Shown here: positions 26,387-34,038 of the stretch, piece after piece | Numbering within the stretch: the first letter of the stretch is position 1 | How the letters are laid out: each line of letters opens with the position of its first letter | NCBI GenBank assembly: GCA_944319935.1 | Contig: CALUFM010000001.1 | Coordinates: forward strand, 248,001-312,000 | Reading direction: 5' to 3' | From: an uncultured Prevotella sp. | Lineage (GTDB): Bacteria; Bacteroidota; Bacteroidia; Bacteroidales; Bacteroidaceae | DNA length: 64,000 nt | Position numbers and translations under genes: made by a program | Notes under the pieces: generated by a model | Database searches by the model: none | Seen by the model: only the letters and a program-made list of their open reading frames with translations | What the model was told of the DNA's origin: nothing

Positions 26387-26409
26387 CACGATACACATAA
26401 TTTAATATA

Positions 26410-26455
26410 AAGACAGGCGTCAGGTTAACAACCACAGACGCCTGTCTTATTTTTA
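26410..26455 (+). terminator. Intrinsic terminator of the bamD operon
   Basis: A 12-bp stem AAGACAGGCGTC (26410-26421) pairs with 26437-26448 and is followed by ATTTTTA. Confidence 0.88.
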
Positions 26456-26539
26456 CGTATATCAAACATCATAAAAATTCATCAATAGGCGAAATTAAAT
26501 TCCAATAAAAGCAACAAGAATGAAAAAAGACATGAAAAA

Positions 26540-26571
26540 TTTGGCAGGATTATAAAATTGTATTATCTTTG
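26540..26571 (+). promoter_or_regulatory. Promoter of the tRNA-Cys gene
   Basis: TTTG at 26540-26543 and TATCTTTG at 26564-26571, spacer 20 bp. The tRNA begins 19 bp after the box. Confidence 0.85.
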
Positions 26572-26589
26572 CACCGCAAAAACAAACAA

Positions 26590-26660
26590 GGTACCTTGGC
26601 CGAGCGGTTAGGTAACGGTCTGCAAAACCGTGTAGAGCAGTTCGACTCTGCTAGGTACCT
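26590..26660 (+). tRNA. tRNA-Cys (anticodon GCA)
   Basis: A 71-nt cloverleaf. The acceptor stem GGTACCT (26590-26596) pairs with AGGTACC (26653-26659), with U as discriminator base, as usual for tRNA-Cys. The anticodon loop reads CTGCAAA with GCA in the middle, and the T-arm contains GTTCGACTC. CCA is not encoded. Confidence 0.95.
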
Positions 26661-26664
26661 CAAT

Positions 26665-26698
26665 AAAAACCTTGGAAAAGTTTTTTCCAAGGTTTTTT
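26665..26698 (+). terminator. Intrinsic terminator after tRNA-Cys
   Basis: The stem (26665-26679 with 26683-26697, core CCTTGG/CCAAGG) is followed by a T run reaching 26698. Confidence 0.88.
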
Positions 26699-26795
26699 GT
26701 TTTTTCATACAGTTGTCATGATATGACAACACATGTATTTTCAGAAAAGGAAAAACTTTTATTACATATAGATTGTAAGTTTATTATTTTTTTTA

Positions 26796-26803
26796 TACAT
26801 TTG
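26796..26803 (+). promoter_or_regulatory. Promoter -7 box for the ThiE-like gene
   Basis: TACATTTG (TAnnTTTG) lies 22 bp before the ATG at 26826. Confidence 0.65.
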
Positions 26804-26825
26804 CATTTGGAAAAATAAATCGACG

Positions 26826-27416
26826 ATGAAACTCGTTATAATGACCTTGCCAACGTTCTTCGTGGAAGAAGACAAGATACTCACAACACTCTTCGACGAG
26901 GGCATGGACAACTTGCATTTATGCAAGCCAGGGGCTTCGCCAATGTATTCGGAACGCCTATTATCATTATTGCCCGAATACACATACAACAAAATCACCG
27001 TACACGACCATTATTATCTAAAAAACGAATACAGACTTGCAGGTATCCACATCGATGGAATGAAAGACGTCCCCAAGGAATATAAAGGCAAGTTCAGCAG
27101 AACTTGCACCGACATAGGCACATTATCCCAAATGAAAAAGAAGGCTGAATACGTGTTCCTTGCCGACACTTTTAAGGACACGCACGACAGCCAATCAATG
27201 AAAATATTGGAAGACGCATCACAAAAAGGCATCATAGACAAACACGTCTACGCATTTGGCGACATCAGCCTTGACAACATAAAAATCGCCAAAGAGCTTG
27301 GATTTGGCGGTGTTGTAATACAAAAAGACTTGTGGAACAAGTTTGACATACATAATGAGCTTGATTACAAAGACCTGATAAACCACTTCGAAAAGTTAAG
27401 AAAAGCCGTATCATAA
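26826..27416 (+). CDS. Degenerate thiamine phosphate synthase-like (ThiE/TenI fold) protein
   Basis: A 196-residue protein that follows the ThiE TIM-barrel: N-terminal KLVIMTLPTFFVEEDKIL, the LHLCKPG strand, KITVHDHYYLKNEYRLAGIH, and the C-terminal HVYAFGDISLDNIKIAKELG. Residues important in ThiE are missing: the glycine-rich pyrophosphate loop and the GPxFxTxTK segment are not there, and GVHLG is replaced by GIHID. The gene stands alone and not with thi genes. Homologues are commonly labelled thiamine phosphate synthase, but activity is doubtful. Confidence 0.65.
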   Translation: MKLVIMTLPTFFVEEDKILTTLFDEGMDNLHLCKPGASPMYSERLLSLLPEYTYNKITVHDHYYLKNEYRLAGIHIDGMKDVPKEYKGKFSRTCTDIGTLSQMKKKAEYVFLADTFKDTHDSQSMKILEDASQKGIIDKHVYAFGDISLDNIKIAKELGFGGVVIQKDLWNKFDIHNELDYKDLINHFEKLRKAVS

Positions 27417-27446
27417 AACAAAAACCATAAAACACCAACAAGACAA

Positions 27447-28385
27447 ATGAGTGAAAAGAACTCTTTCATGGTATTCTCTGGTACAAACACCAGATACCTT
27501 GCAGAAAAAATCTGCAACAGTCTTGGTTGCCCGTTAGGCAATCTTCTAATCACAAAATTCTCTGACGGAGAATTCGCCGTATCATACGAAGAGTCTATCC
27601 GTGGACGCGACGTGTTCCTCGTGCAAAGCACATTCCCCAATTCAGACAACCTGATGGAACTCTTGTTGATGATTGACGCCGCAAAACGCGCATCCGCCAA
27701 GACCATCAACGCGGTAATACCGTATTTCGGCTGGGCACGCCAAGACAGGAAAGACAAACCACGCGTAAGCATCGGAGCTAAATTAGTAGCTGACCTGTTG
27801 AGCGTAGCAGGCATTGACAGGCTTATAACCATGGACTTGCATGCCGACCAAATACAGGGCTTCTTCGATGTTCCAGTTGACCACCTGTATGCGTCTGGAG
27901 TAATCCTGCCATACCTGCAAAGCCTCAAACTTGACAACATTGTCATAGCATCTCCTGATGTCGGCGGCAGCAAACGCGCCAACACTTACGCCAAATACCT
28001 TGGCTGTCCGCTCGTGTTATGCAACAAAACACGCGCAAGGGCAAATGTCGTGGAAAGCATGCAAATCATCGGAGACGTGAAAAACAAGAACGTCGTTATA
28101 ATCGATGACATGGTTGACACGGCCGGCACAATCACCAAAGCAGCCGACATCATGAAACAAGCTGGAGCAACAAGCGTAAGAGCCTGTGCCTCACACTGCG
28201 TCATGAGCGGTCCGGCAAGTGAACGAATACAAAAATCAGCACTTGAGGAGATGGTGTTCACAGACTCTATCCCCTATTCAAACCGTTGCGCCAAGGTAAA
28301 ACAACTATCAGTTGCTGACATGTTTGCAGAAACCATCCGCCGCGTCGTCAACAACGAAAGCATCAGTTCGCAATATCTTGTATAA
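27447..28385 (+). CDS. prs: Ribose-phosphate pyrophosphokinase
   Basis: A cytoplasmic enzyme making PRPP from ribose-5-phosphate and ATP for purine, pyrimidine, His, Trp and NAD synthesis. At 312 residues it is typical. Landmarks: SGTNTRYLAEKICNSLG at the start, the flexible loop YFGWARQDRKDKPR near residue 92, and the PRPP-binding loop VVIIDDMVDTAGTITKAA near residue 215. It lies 30 bp after the ThiE-like gene, so they may share a transcript. Confidence 0.97.
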   Translation: MSEKNSFMVFSGTNTRYLAEKICNSLGCPLGNLLITKFSDGEFAVSYEESIRGRDVFLVQSTFPNSDNLMELLLMIDAAKRASAKTINAVIPYFGWARQDRKDKPRVSIGAKLVADLLSVAGIDRLITMDLHADQIQGFFDVPVDHLYASGVILPYLQSLKLDNIVIASPDVGGSKRANTYAKYLGCPLVLCNKTRARANVVESMQIIGDVKNKNVVIIDDMVDTAGTITKAADIMKQAGATSVRACASHCVMSGPASERIQKSALEEMVFTDSIPYSNRCAKVKQLSVADMFAETIRRVVNNESISSQYLV

Positions 28386-28391
28386 ACATAA

Positions 28392-28447
28392 AAGTCTTGG
28401 GATTGTATTTCCTTATGTAAAAACTTAATACTGCAATCCCAAGACTT
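28392..28447. terminator. Long hairpin between prs and the thioredoxin gene
   Basis: A perfect 14-bp inverted repeat: AAGTCTTGGGATTG (28392-28405) with 28434-28447, loop 28 nt. No T run follows on the plus strand, so intrinsic termination is uncertain; it may act as an RNA-stabilising or processing hairpin. Confidence 0.5.
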
Positions 28448-28473
28448 CAAACAAAAAACATAAATCAAACGGC

Positions 28474-29031
28474 ATGAAAAAGAGCCATTTATCAGTAATA
28501 ATCACATTATTACTGTTTGTAAGTTGCCATCCAAATAAAGACAAAAGCACTGATACCATTCAAAAAGAGAAAGCCGCGACAGAACAAAAAGCCGACGATA
28601 ACGACAACAGCATAAAAATCAGTTTTACGATGAACGACGTCAACGGCAAGCAAGTCTCGGTGAGTGACGTATTCGCAGAACACCAAATAACAGTCATCGA
28701 CTTTTGGGCAAGCTGGTGCGGACCATGCCGCGCCGAAATGCCCAACCTTGTCAAGACATATAACAAATATAAAGACAAAGGGCTTGGCATCATAGGCGTG
28801 TCACTGGATGAAGACAAAGCCGAATGGACAAAGGCCATAGAAACGATGGACATGACATGGATACAACTTTCCGACCTTCAAGGATGGAACAACAGCGCGG
28901 CACAAATGTATGGAATACAAGCCATACCCTTCACCATAATCGTTGACAATACGGGGAGAGTGATTGATGCCGGGCTACGCGGAGAGCAACTTGAATCAGC
29001 CATAGCGAAATATCTCAACAACCAGAATTAA
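28474..29031 (+). CDS. TlpA/ResA-type thioredoxin-like lipoprotein
   Basis: A 185-residue lipoprotein: signal peptide with lipobox ending LLLFVSC, then a Lys/Asp-rich spacer and a thioredoxin domain. The active site is VIDFWASWCGPCRAEMPNLV (CGPC), followed by GLGIIGVSLDEDKAEWTKAI and the cis-Pro segment QAIPFTIIVDNTG. It is a membrane-anchored thiol-disulfide reductant facing the periplasm, likely serving cytochrome or protein thiols; the partner is unknown. Confidence 0.92.
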   Translation: MKKSHLSVIITLLLFVSCHPNKDKSTDTIQKEKAATEQKADDNDNSIKISFTMNDVNGKQVSVSDVFAEHQITVIDFWASWCGPCRAEMPNLVKTYNKYKDKGLGIIGVSLDEDKAEWTKAIETMDMTWIQLSDLQGWNNSAAQMYGIQAIPFTIIVDNTGRVIDAGLRGEQLESAIAKYLNNQN

Positions 29032-29044
29032 TCAAAGAACATAT

Positions 29045-29085
29045 AAACATTAAACGCCGTATAGAGAATACGGCGTTTAATGTTT
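29045..29085. terminator. Bidirectional terminator between the TlpA-type gene and radA
   Basis: A perfect 18-bp inverted repeat (29045-29062 with 29068-29085) and a 5-nt loop. The GC core is ACGCCGT, and the AT-rich outer arms give U runs in both directions. It lies between convergent genes. Confidence 0.88.
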
Positions 29086-29095
29086 ATTAGCAGAC

Positions 29096-30523
29096 TTACC
29101 CGAACAAAGCCCTCAAAGCCTCCTCGACTTTGCGCACGGGAACTATCTCAATATTGAATTTCTTACGCACTATGCCTTGAAGATTGTACTTGGGCAATAT
29201 GATATGCGTGAAACCCAACTTCTCAGCTTCCGATATTCTTTGCTCGATACGGTTTACAGGGCGCACTTCGCCGCTAAGTCCCACCTCGCCGGCCATACAC
29301 CAACCCGCCTCTATCGCGGTGTCAACATTGCTCGAAAGAACTGCGGCAATGACGCTGAGGTCCATTGCCATATCCGTGACACGCAAGCCTCCTGCTATAT
29401 TGAGAAACACGTCTTTTTGCATCAACTTGAACCCGACACGCTTTTCCAAGACAGCCAGCAGCATGTTAAGACGCCGTTGGTCAAACCCTGTCGCGCTGCG
29501 CTGCGGAGTGCCATAGGCCGCCGACGACACAAGAGCCTGTGTCTCAACAAGAAACGGCCTGACGCCCTCTATCGCCGAAGATATGGCTATTCCGCTAAGC
29601 CCGTCATGGTCCTGGGTCAGCAAAAGTTCAGAGGGGTTGGCCACCTGCCGCAACCCGTCATGCCCCATCTCATAAATTCCAAGTTCCGACGTGCTTCCAA
29701 AGCGGTTTTTCGTTGAGCGCAGGATACGGTACATGTAATGCTGGTCACCCTCAAACTGAATCACCGTATCTACGATATGCTCAAGGATTTTCGGTCCGGC
29801 CAGAGTTCCCTCCTTGTTTATATGCCCAATCAGTATTACAGGTATGCCGCTCGACTTCGCAAACCTCAACAACGCGGAAGCGCACTCCCTGACCTGAGTG
29901 ACACTGCCTGGAGAACTGTCAACACTGTCTGTGCTTATAGTCTGGATTGAATCTATCACCACTATCTCAGGCCGCACGTCTTGAACGTTTTTAAAAATGT
30001 CTTCGAGAGAAGTGTCGCAAAGAATCATGCAATTATCGTCAACAGCACCGCCATCCGCACAACCTGCTACTGAAGGCGAGCATGCTATCCTCTCAGCGCG
30101 CATCTTCAACTGGTGCGCACTCTCTTCCCCGCTGACATACAGTATGCGGCGGTCATGCATGCGCAATACGGTCTGCAACGTCAGCGTACTCTTGCCAATA
30201 CCCGGCTCGCCGCCAAGAAGCACTATCGAGCCTGGCACCAGTCCCCCTCCAAGCACACGGTTAAGCTCACCGTCGTGCATGTCGATGCGAGGCTCGTCTT
30301 TAGCCGATATTTCACGCAAAGCCAACGGCCTCACCTTCTCAGCTCCACGGGCACGGCCCATCGACATCGCGGCCGAAGAAGCCGTGGCCCTACCGGCCGC
30401 TTCGGGTGCGACCCTTATTTCCTTAAACGTGTTCCACTGCCCGCAATTCGGACATTTGCCTATCCATTTTGCTGATTCCTGGCCGCAGTTTGAACACACA
30501 TAAGCAATCTTGTCTTTAGCCAT
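29096..30523 (-). CDS. radA: DNA repair protein RadA
   Basis: A RecA-like branch-migration ATPase in recombination repair, about 475 residues. The start MAKDKIAYVCSNCGQ at 30523 is preferred over the ATG two codons earlier. The zinc finger is CSNCG with CPNCG in the first 30 residues, Walker A is LLGGEPGIGKSTLTL near 105, the family KNRFG motif is in STKNRFGSTSELGIYEMG near 275, and a Lon-protease-like C-terminal domain follows with SVIAAVLSSN and GEVGLSGEVRPV. Confidence 0.96.
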   Translation of the reverse strand: MAKDKIAYVCSNCGQESAKWIGKCPNCGQWNTFKEIRVAPEAAGRATASSAAMSMGRARGAEKVRPLALREISAKDEPRIDMHDGELNRVLGGGLVPGSIVLLGGEPGIGKSTLTLQTVLRMHDRRILYVSGEESAHQLKMRAERIACSPSVAGCADGGAVDDNCMILCDTSLEDIFKNVQDVRPEIVVIDSIQTISTDSVDSSPGSVTQVRECASALLRFAKSSGIPVILIGHINKEGTLAGPKILEHIVDTVIQFEGDQHYMYRILRSTKNRFGSTSELGIYEMGHDGLRQVANPSELLLTQDHDGLSGIAISSAIEGVRPFLVETQALVSSAAYGTPQRSATGFDQRRLNMLLAVLEKRVGFKLMQKDVFLNIAGGLRVTDMAMDLSVIAAVLSSNVDTAIEAGWCMAGEVGLSGEVRPVNRIEQRISEAEKLGFTHIILPKYNLQGIVRKKFNIEIVPVRKVEEALRALFG

Positions 30524-30548
30524 AAGCAATTATATGATTGACTGGAAT

Positions 30549-30660
30549 GACAAAGCCAATTGCAAAAGGCCACCTTTCACATCGCCAAAGGCGGTCTTTC
30601 AAAGGGCAAAAGGCAGCCTTTGACAAGCCAATACACGGCATTTTGCGCAAGACGCTGCCC
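30549..30660. repeat. Degenerate AAAAGGC/GCCTTT intergenic repeat, copy 4
   Basis: Alternating GCAAAAGGC, CACCTTTCAC, CCAAAGGCGG, GGCAAAAGGCAGCC and CCTTTGACAAGCC words allow several mutually exclusive short stems. It lies between the divergent radA and NMT1-like genes, upstream of the promoter at 30721. Confidence 0.7.
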
Positions 30661-30720
30661 ATACCGCCAATCCATCCAATCAACGTTGGTTATTTTGTCC
30701 TACAAAAATATCAATATTTT

Positions 30721-30750
30721 TTTGAGTTACAAAATAAATCATTAACTTTG
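30721..30750 (+). promoter_or_regulatory. Promoter upstream of the NMT1-like lipoprotein gene
   Basis: TTTG at 30721-30724 and TAACTTTG at 30743-30750, spacer 18 bp, close to the Bacteroidetes consensus. Transcription should start near 30757, about 150 nt before the next gene. Confidence 0.7.
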
Positions 30751-30756
30751 CAACAT

Positions 30757-30840
30757 CATAAAAAGCGGTTCGACTAATATCGCACATTAATAATAACCGG
30801 AAGGGCGACTCGTGTTTCAAACGCAGGGCTGCCCTTTTTA
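30757..30840 (+). ncRNA. Short leader transcript ending in a terminator-like hairpin
   Basis: About 84 nt from the predicted start to a T run. AAGGGC (30801-30806) pairs with GCCCTT (30831-30836), with a small inner GTTT/AAAC hairpin, and TTTTT closes at 30835-30839. It looks like an attenuator before the lipoprotein gene, or a free small RNA. It does not match the TPP, SAM or cobalamin riboswitches as I know them. The fold is by eye. Confidence 0.45.
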
Positions 30841-30906
30841 ATAACCAAGAAGTTTCATGGCCCTTAAAAATTCAAGCCATACCACAAACATACAACCACG
30901 CTGATT

Positions 30907-31824
30907 ATGAAGACCAAGCACATAATCTTGTTTTTACTCATAGGACTTGCGATATGCGGATGCGGCCCGTCGTATGACGACGTGAAGGAGCAATCGCAAG
31001 CCGAGCAAGCCAGGCTTCGCAAGGAAGACTCGCTGGCGTTGAAAATCGGAGTCATGCCCACATTGGACTGCCTGCCGGCATACATAGCCAAAGACTACCA
31101 CCTGTTCGACACCGTGAAAGCCGACATCAGGCTGAAGCCATACAACTCGCAAATAGACTGTGACGCGGCACTGGCAGCCGGAAAACTCGAAGGATGCTTC
31201 ACCGACATAGTAAGGGGGCAATACATGAAAAAGCGTGGAAGCCAGCTTGACTATGTCGCCGCCACGAACACCTATTGGCAACTGATAAGCAACAGGAACG
31301 CCAGGATAATGCGGCTAAACCAGCTTGGCGACAAGATGGTGGCCATGGCAAGGTTCTCAGCCACAGCATTGCTTGTTGACTACGCCACTGACAGCGTGAA
31401 ACTAAACCCCGAAGAAGTTTTCAAAATCCAGATAAACGACGTCGCCCTGAGGCTGAGCATGCTGCTGAACAACGAGATGGACGCCATGCTTCTGCCTGAA
31501 CCGCAAGCCACTGCGGCCAGGCTTTACAACAACCCCGTCCTCATGGACAGCCGCGAGAAGGACATGCGTTTCGGCGTTGTAGCGTTCAACACAAAGCAGA
31601 TGAAAGACCAGCGCAGACAGCAGCAACTGTCAGTGTTCATAAAAGGCTATAACTCAGCCTGCGACTCAATCAACAAGAACGGCCTTAAACATTACTCGGA
31701 AACCCTGAAGAAATATTACAAGATAGACGACAAGACCATCAACGGCTTGCCAAAAATGAAATTTGAACACGCCCAACCACCAAGGCAGAAAGACATAACC
31801 ACTGCTGACAAATGGCTAAAATAA
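30907..31824 (+). CDS. NMT1/SsuA-like substrate-binding lipoprotein
   Basis: A 305-residue lipoprotein: signal peptide with lipobox ending LAICGC, then a Gln/Glu/Arg-rich spacer. The binding domain starts LKIGVMPTLDCLPAYIAKDY, an NMT1/THI5-type opening, and continues with DCDAALAAGKLEGCFTDIVR and LSMLLNNEMDAMLLPEPQAT. By family these proteins bind thiamine precursors, alkanesulfonates or similar small molecules for ABC importers. No permease or ATPase is adjacent. It overlaps the TPR gene by 13 bp. Confidence 0.75.
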   Translation: MKTKHIILFLLIGLAICGCGPSYDDVKEQSQAEQARLRKEDSLALKIGVMPTLDCLPAYIAKDYHLFDTVKADIRLKPYNSQIDCDAALAAGKLEGCFTDIVRGQYMKKRGSQLDYVAATNTYWQLISNRNARIMRLNQLGDKMVAMARFSATALLVDYATDSVKLNPEEVFKIQINDVALRLSMLLNNEMDAMLLPEPQATAARLYNNPVLMDSREKDMRFGVVAFNTKQMKDQRRQQQLSVFIKGYNSACDSINKNGLKHYSETLKKYYKIDDKTINGLPKMKFEHAQPPRQKDITTADKWLK

Positions 31825-34016
31825 ACACAGACATGGTAAACAACGAAGCTAAACAATTCGAGAATATATTCAAAGGCTTTGGCAACAGAAGCCTCGGCTC
31901 GTCAATACAGTCAGTCCGTTCACTTGTCAACGCCACCTCAAGCCATTCTTTCGACGGCGAACTTGAAAGCATAGAGAACGACTACAAACTCATGTTGGAT
32001 TACATGCGGAAAGGGTTCAACGACCCCCAGCGCGGCGAGATATACAACAATCTCAGCAGCAGGTTGCGCCTACTGGCCAGCGACTTGTACATGTCTTACA
32101 AGAAACAACACCTGTCTTTCTTCTCCGAAGCCGCGCGCAAATCAAGCAACAGGACATTCTCAAACGAGGAAATCAAAAACGAGCTTGAAGGCTTTGTGAC
32201 CGACGTAGCCATGCTGACACTTGAAATGGAGCCGCAAAGAAGCGAAAAGAACAAGACTTTATACCGTAGGCACAACGACTTCATGCAAGCATTGTTTTGC
32301 CATATTGTTGTTTCAGGCCAATGGAACGAACACCAGTCTTCATTTTTCAAAGAGATGTTACTCTCACCGACCATTGACACGATAGACGCACAATTGATTA
32401 TAAGTGCGCTCACGTTGGCGACAATGAACAATCACGATGACAATAAAATAGACGTGCTGCTGAGCGTCTACCAAAAAGCCACTGACGAAAAAACACGCCA
32501 GAAAGCCTTGGTCGGATGGGTGTTCGCGCTATCATCAGGCACAACATTGTGCCCCAGCCTAAAAGACAAAATCGCAAAGATGATGAGCGACAACATGGTT
32601 TGCGACGAAGTGGCAAACCTGCAAAAGCAGATAATCTTCTGCATCAACACAGAGCAAGACGCCGACAAGATAAAACAAGACATAATACCGGAGCTGATGA
32701 AAAACAACAATCTCAACATCACCCGTTTCGGTATCACGGAAAAAGAGGAAGACCCCATGTCTGACGTTTTCGACCCGGGAGCGGCTGACAGGGCAATGGA
32801 AAAGATGGAAGAGAGTTTCCAGAAAATGATGAACATGCAAAAGGCCGGGTCGGACATTTATTTCGGGGGCTTCTCTCAGATGAAACGTTTCCCGTTCTTT
32901 TACAACCTTGCCAACTGGTTCTGCCCGTTTTATCTTGAACATCCGGAAATATCAAGCATGACGGAAAAACTTAATGCCGCCCCCCTGTTGGCAAACATAC
33001 TGAACCATGGTCCTTTCTGCGACAGCGACAAATATTCATTTGCCATCGCACTATCGTCTGTCATCAGCCGCTTGCCAGCCAACATGAAGGAAATGATTAA
33101 TTCGCCAGAAGCGTTCGGACCGACCATCAGCAACGAGGAACAGAAAAGCCCCGCCTATATCCGCCGCATGATACTGCAAGACATGTACCGCTTCTTCAAG
33201 CTGTACCAACAGCGCGCACAACTCGTCAACCCGTTTGACAACGACCATTTTATGTTCATTGCGAACAAAGCTTTTCACAACAATGCCATACAAGAAAAAA
33301 TCCCAGACCTGTGTTTTTTCATGATAAAGCACAAGAACAAGGAGGCCCTGAAAAGGCTCATTGACATGTACGGCAACGGGGAAGACACAAAATATCTTCT
33401 GATAAAAGGCATTTACGAATTGCATTTTGCCAAACATCCTGAAGCTGCCATCCCGCCTCTTGAAAAGCTGACGGACATTGAGCCTGACAACAAACGTGCG
33501 ATGTCTTTGCTTGCACGCGCATATTTCGAAACTGAACAATATGGACGTGCAGCCCAATGCTACGGGGCTTTATACCAACAAGAGCCTGACAACAAGACAA
33601 CAACCATGAACTATTGCATCGCCCTGACAAAGGCCTCACTGTATGATGAAGCAGCCAACCTGCTGTACAGGCTTGACATAGAGCATCCCGACTCGATGCC
33701 TGTCATACGTGTACTGGCCTGGACTCTCATGGGGCTTTGCAAATACGAGCAAGCGGAAAAAGCGTATAACAGGCTGCTGAAAAGTGACGATGCCGAAACA
33801 GGCGACCGCCTCAACGCTGGATATTGCCAATGGCTGAAAGGCAACATCGCCGAGGCGGCCAATCATTTTAAGGTGTTCATAAAATCAAATAGTACGAACT
33901 GTGCGTCATGCGACATATCAAAAGAATTTGACAACGACCGCCAGTTCCTTTCATCTCACGGCATCAGCGACATTGACATGCAGCTTATGGCCGACTTGGT
34001 CACAATCATTGAATAG
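31812..34016 (+). CDS. Large TPR-repeat protein, unknown function
   Basis: A 734-residue protein without signal peptide or membrane segment, so probably cytoplasmic. The N-terminal two thirds are helical with no domain I recognise. The C-terminal third has tetratricopeptide-like units: HPEAAIPPLEKLTDIEPDNK, AMSLLARAYFETEQYGRAAQ, YDEAANLLYRLDIEHPDSM and YEQAEKAYNRLLKSDDAETG. Its start overlaps the end of the NMT1-like gene, and an alternative ATG is at 31833. A scaffold role is likely from the repeats but no partner is visible. Confidence 0.7.
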   Translation: MAKINTDMVNNEAKQFENIFKGFGNRSLGSSIQSVRSLVNATSSHSFDGELESIENDYKLMLDYMRKGFNDPQRGEIYNNLSSRLRLLASDLYMSYKKQHLSFFSEAARKSSNRTFSNEEIKNELEGFVTDVAMLTLEMEPQRSEKNKTLYRRHNDFMQALFCHIVVSGQWNEHQSSFFKEMLLSPTIDTIDAQLIISALTLATMNNHDDNKIDVLLSVYQKATDEKTRQKALVGWVFALSSGTTLCPSLKDKIAKMMSDNMVCDEVANLQKQIIFCINTEQDADKIKQDIIPELMKNNNLNITRFGITEKEEDPMSDVFDPGAADRAMEKMEESFQKMMNMQKAGSDIYFGGFSQMKRFPFFYNLANWFCPFYLEHPEISSMTEKLNAAPLLANILNHGPFCDSDKYSFAIALSSVISRLPANMKEMINSPEAFGPTISNEEQKSPAYIRRMILQDMYRFFKLYQQRAQLVNPFDNDHFMFIANKAFHNNAIQEKIPDLCFFMIKHKNKEALKRLIDMYGNGEDTKYLLIKGIYELHFAKHPEAAIPPLEKLTDIEPDNKRAMSLLARAYFETEQYGRAAQCYGALYQQEPDNKTTTMNYCIALTKASLYDEAANLLYRLDIEHPDSMPVIRVLAWTLMGLCKYEQAEKAYNRLLKSDDAETGDRLNAGYCQWLKGNIAEAANHFKVFIKSNSTNCASCDISKEFDNDRQFLSSHGISDIDMQLMADLVTIIE

Positions 34017-34038
34017 ACCAAACCGCCATGATGGCATA

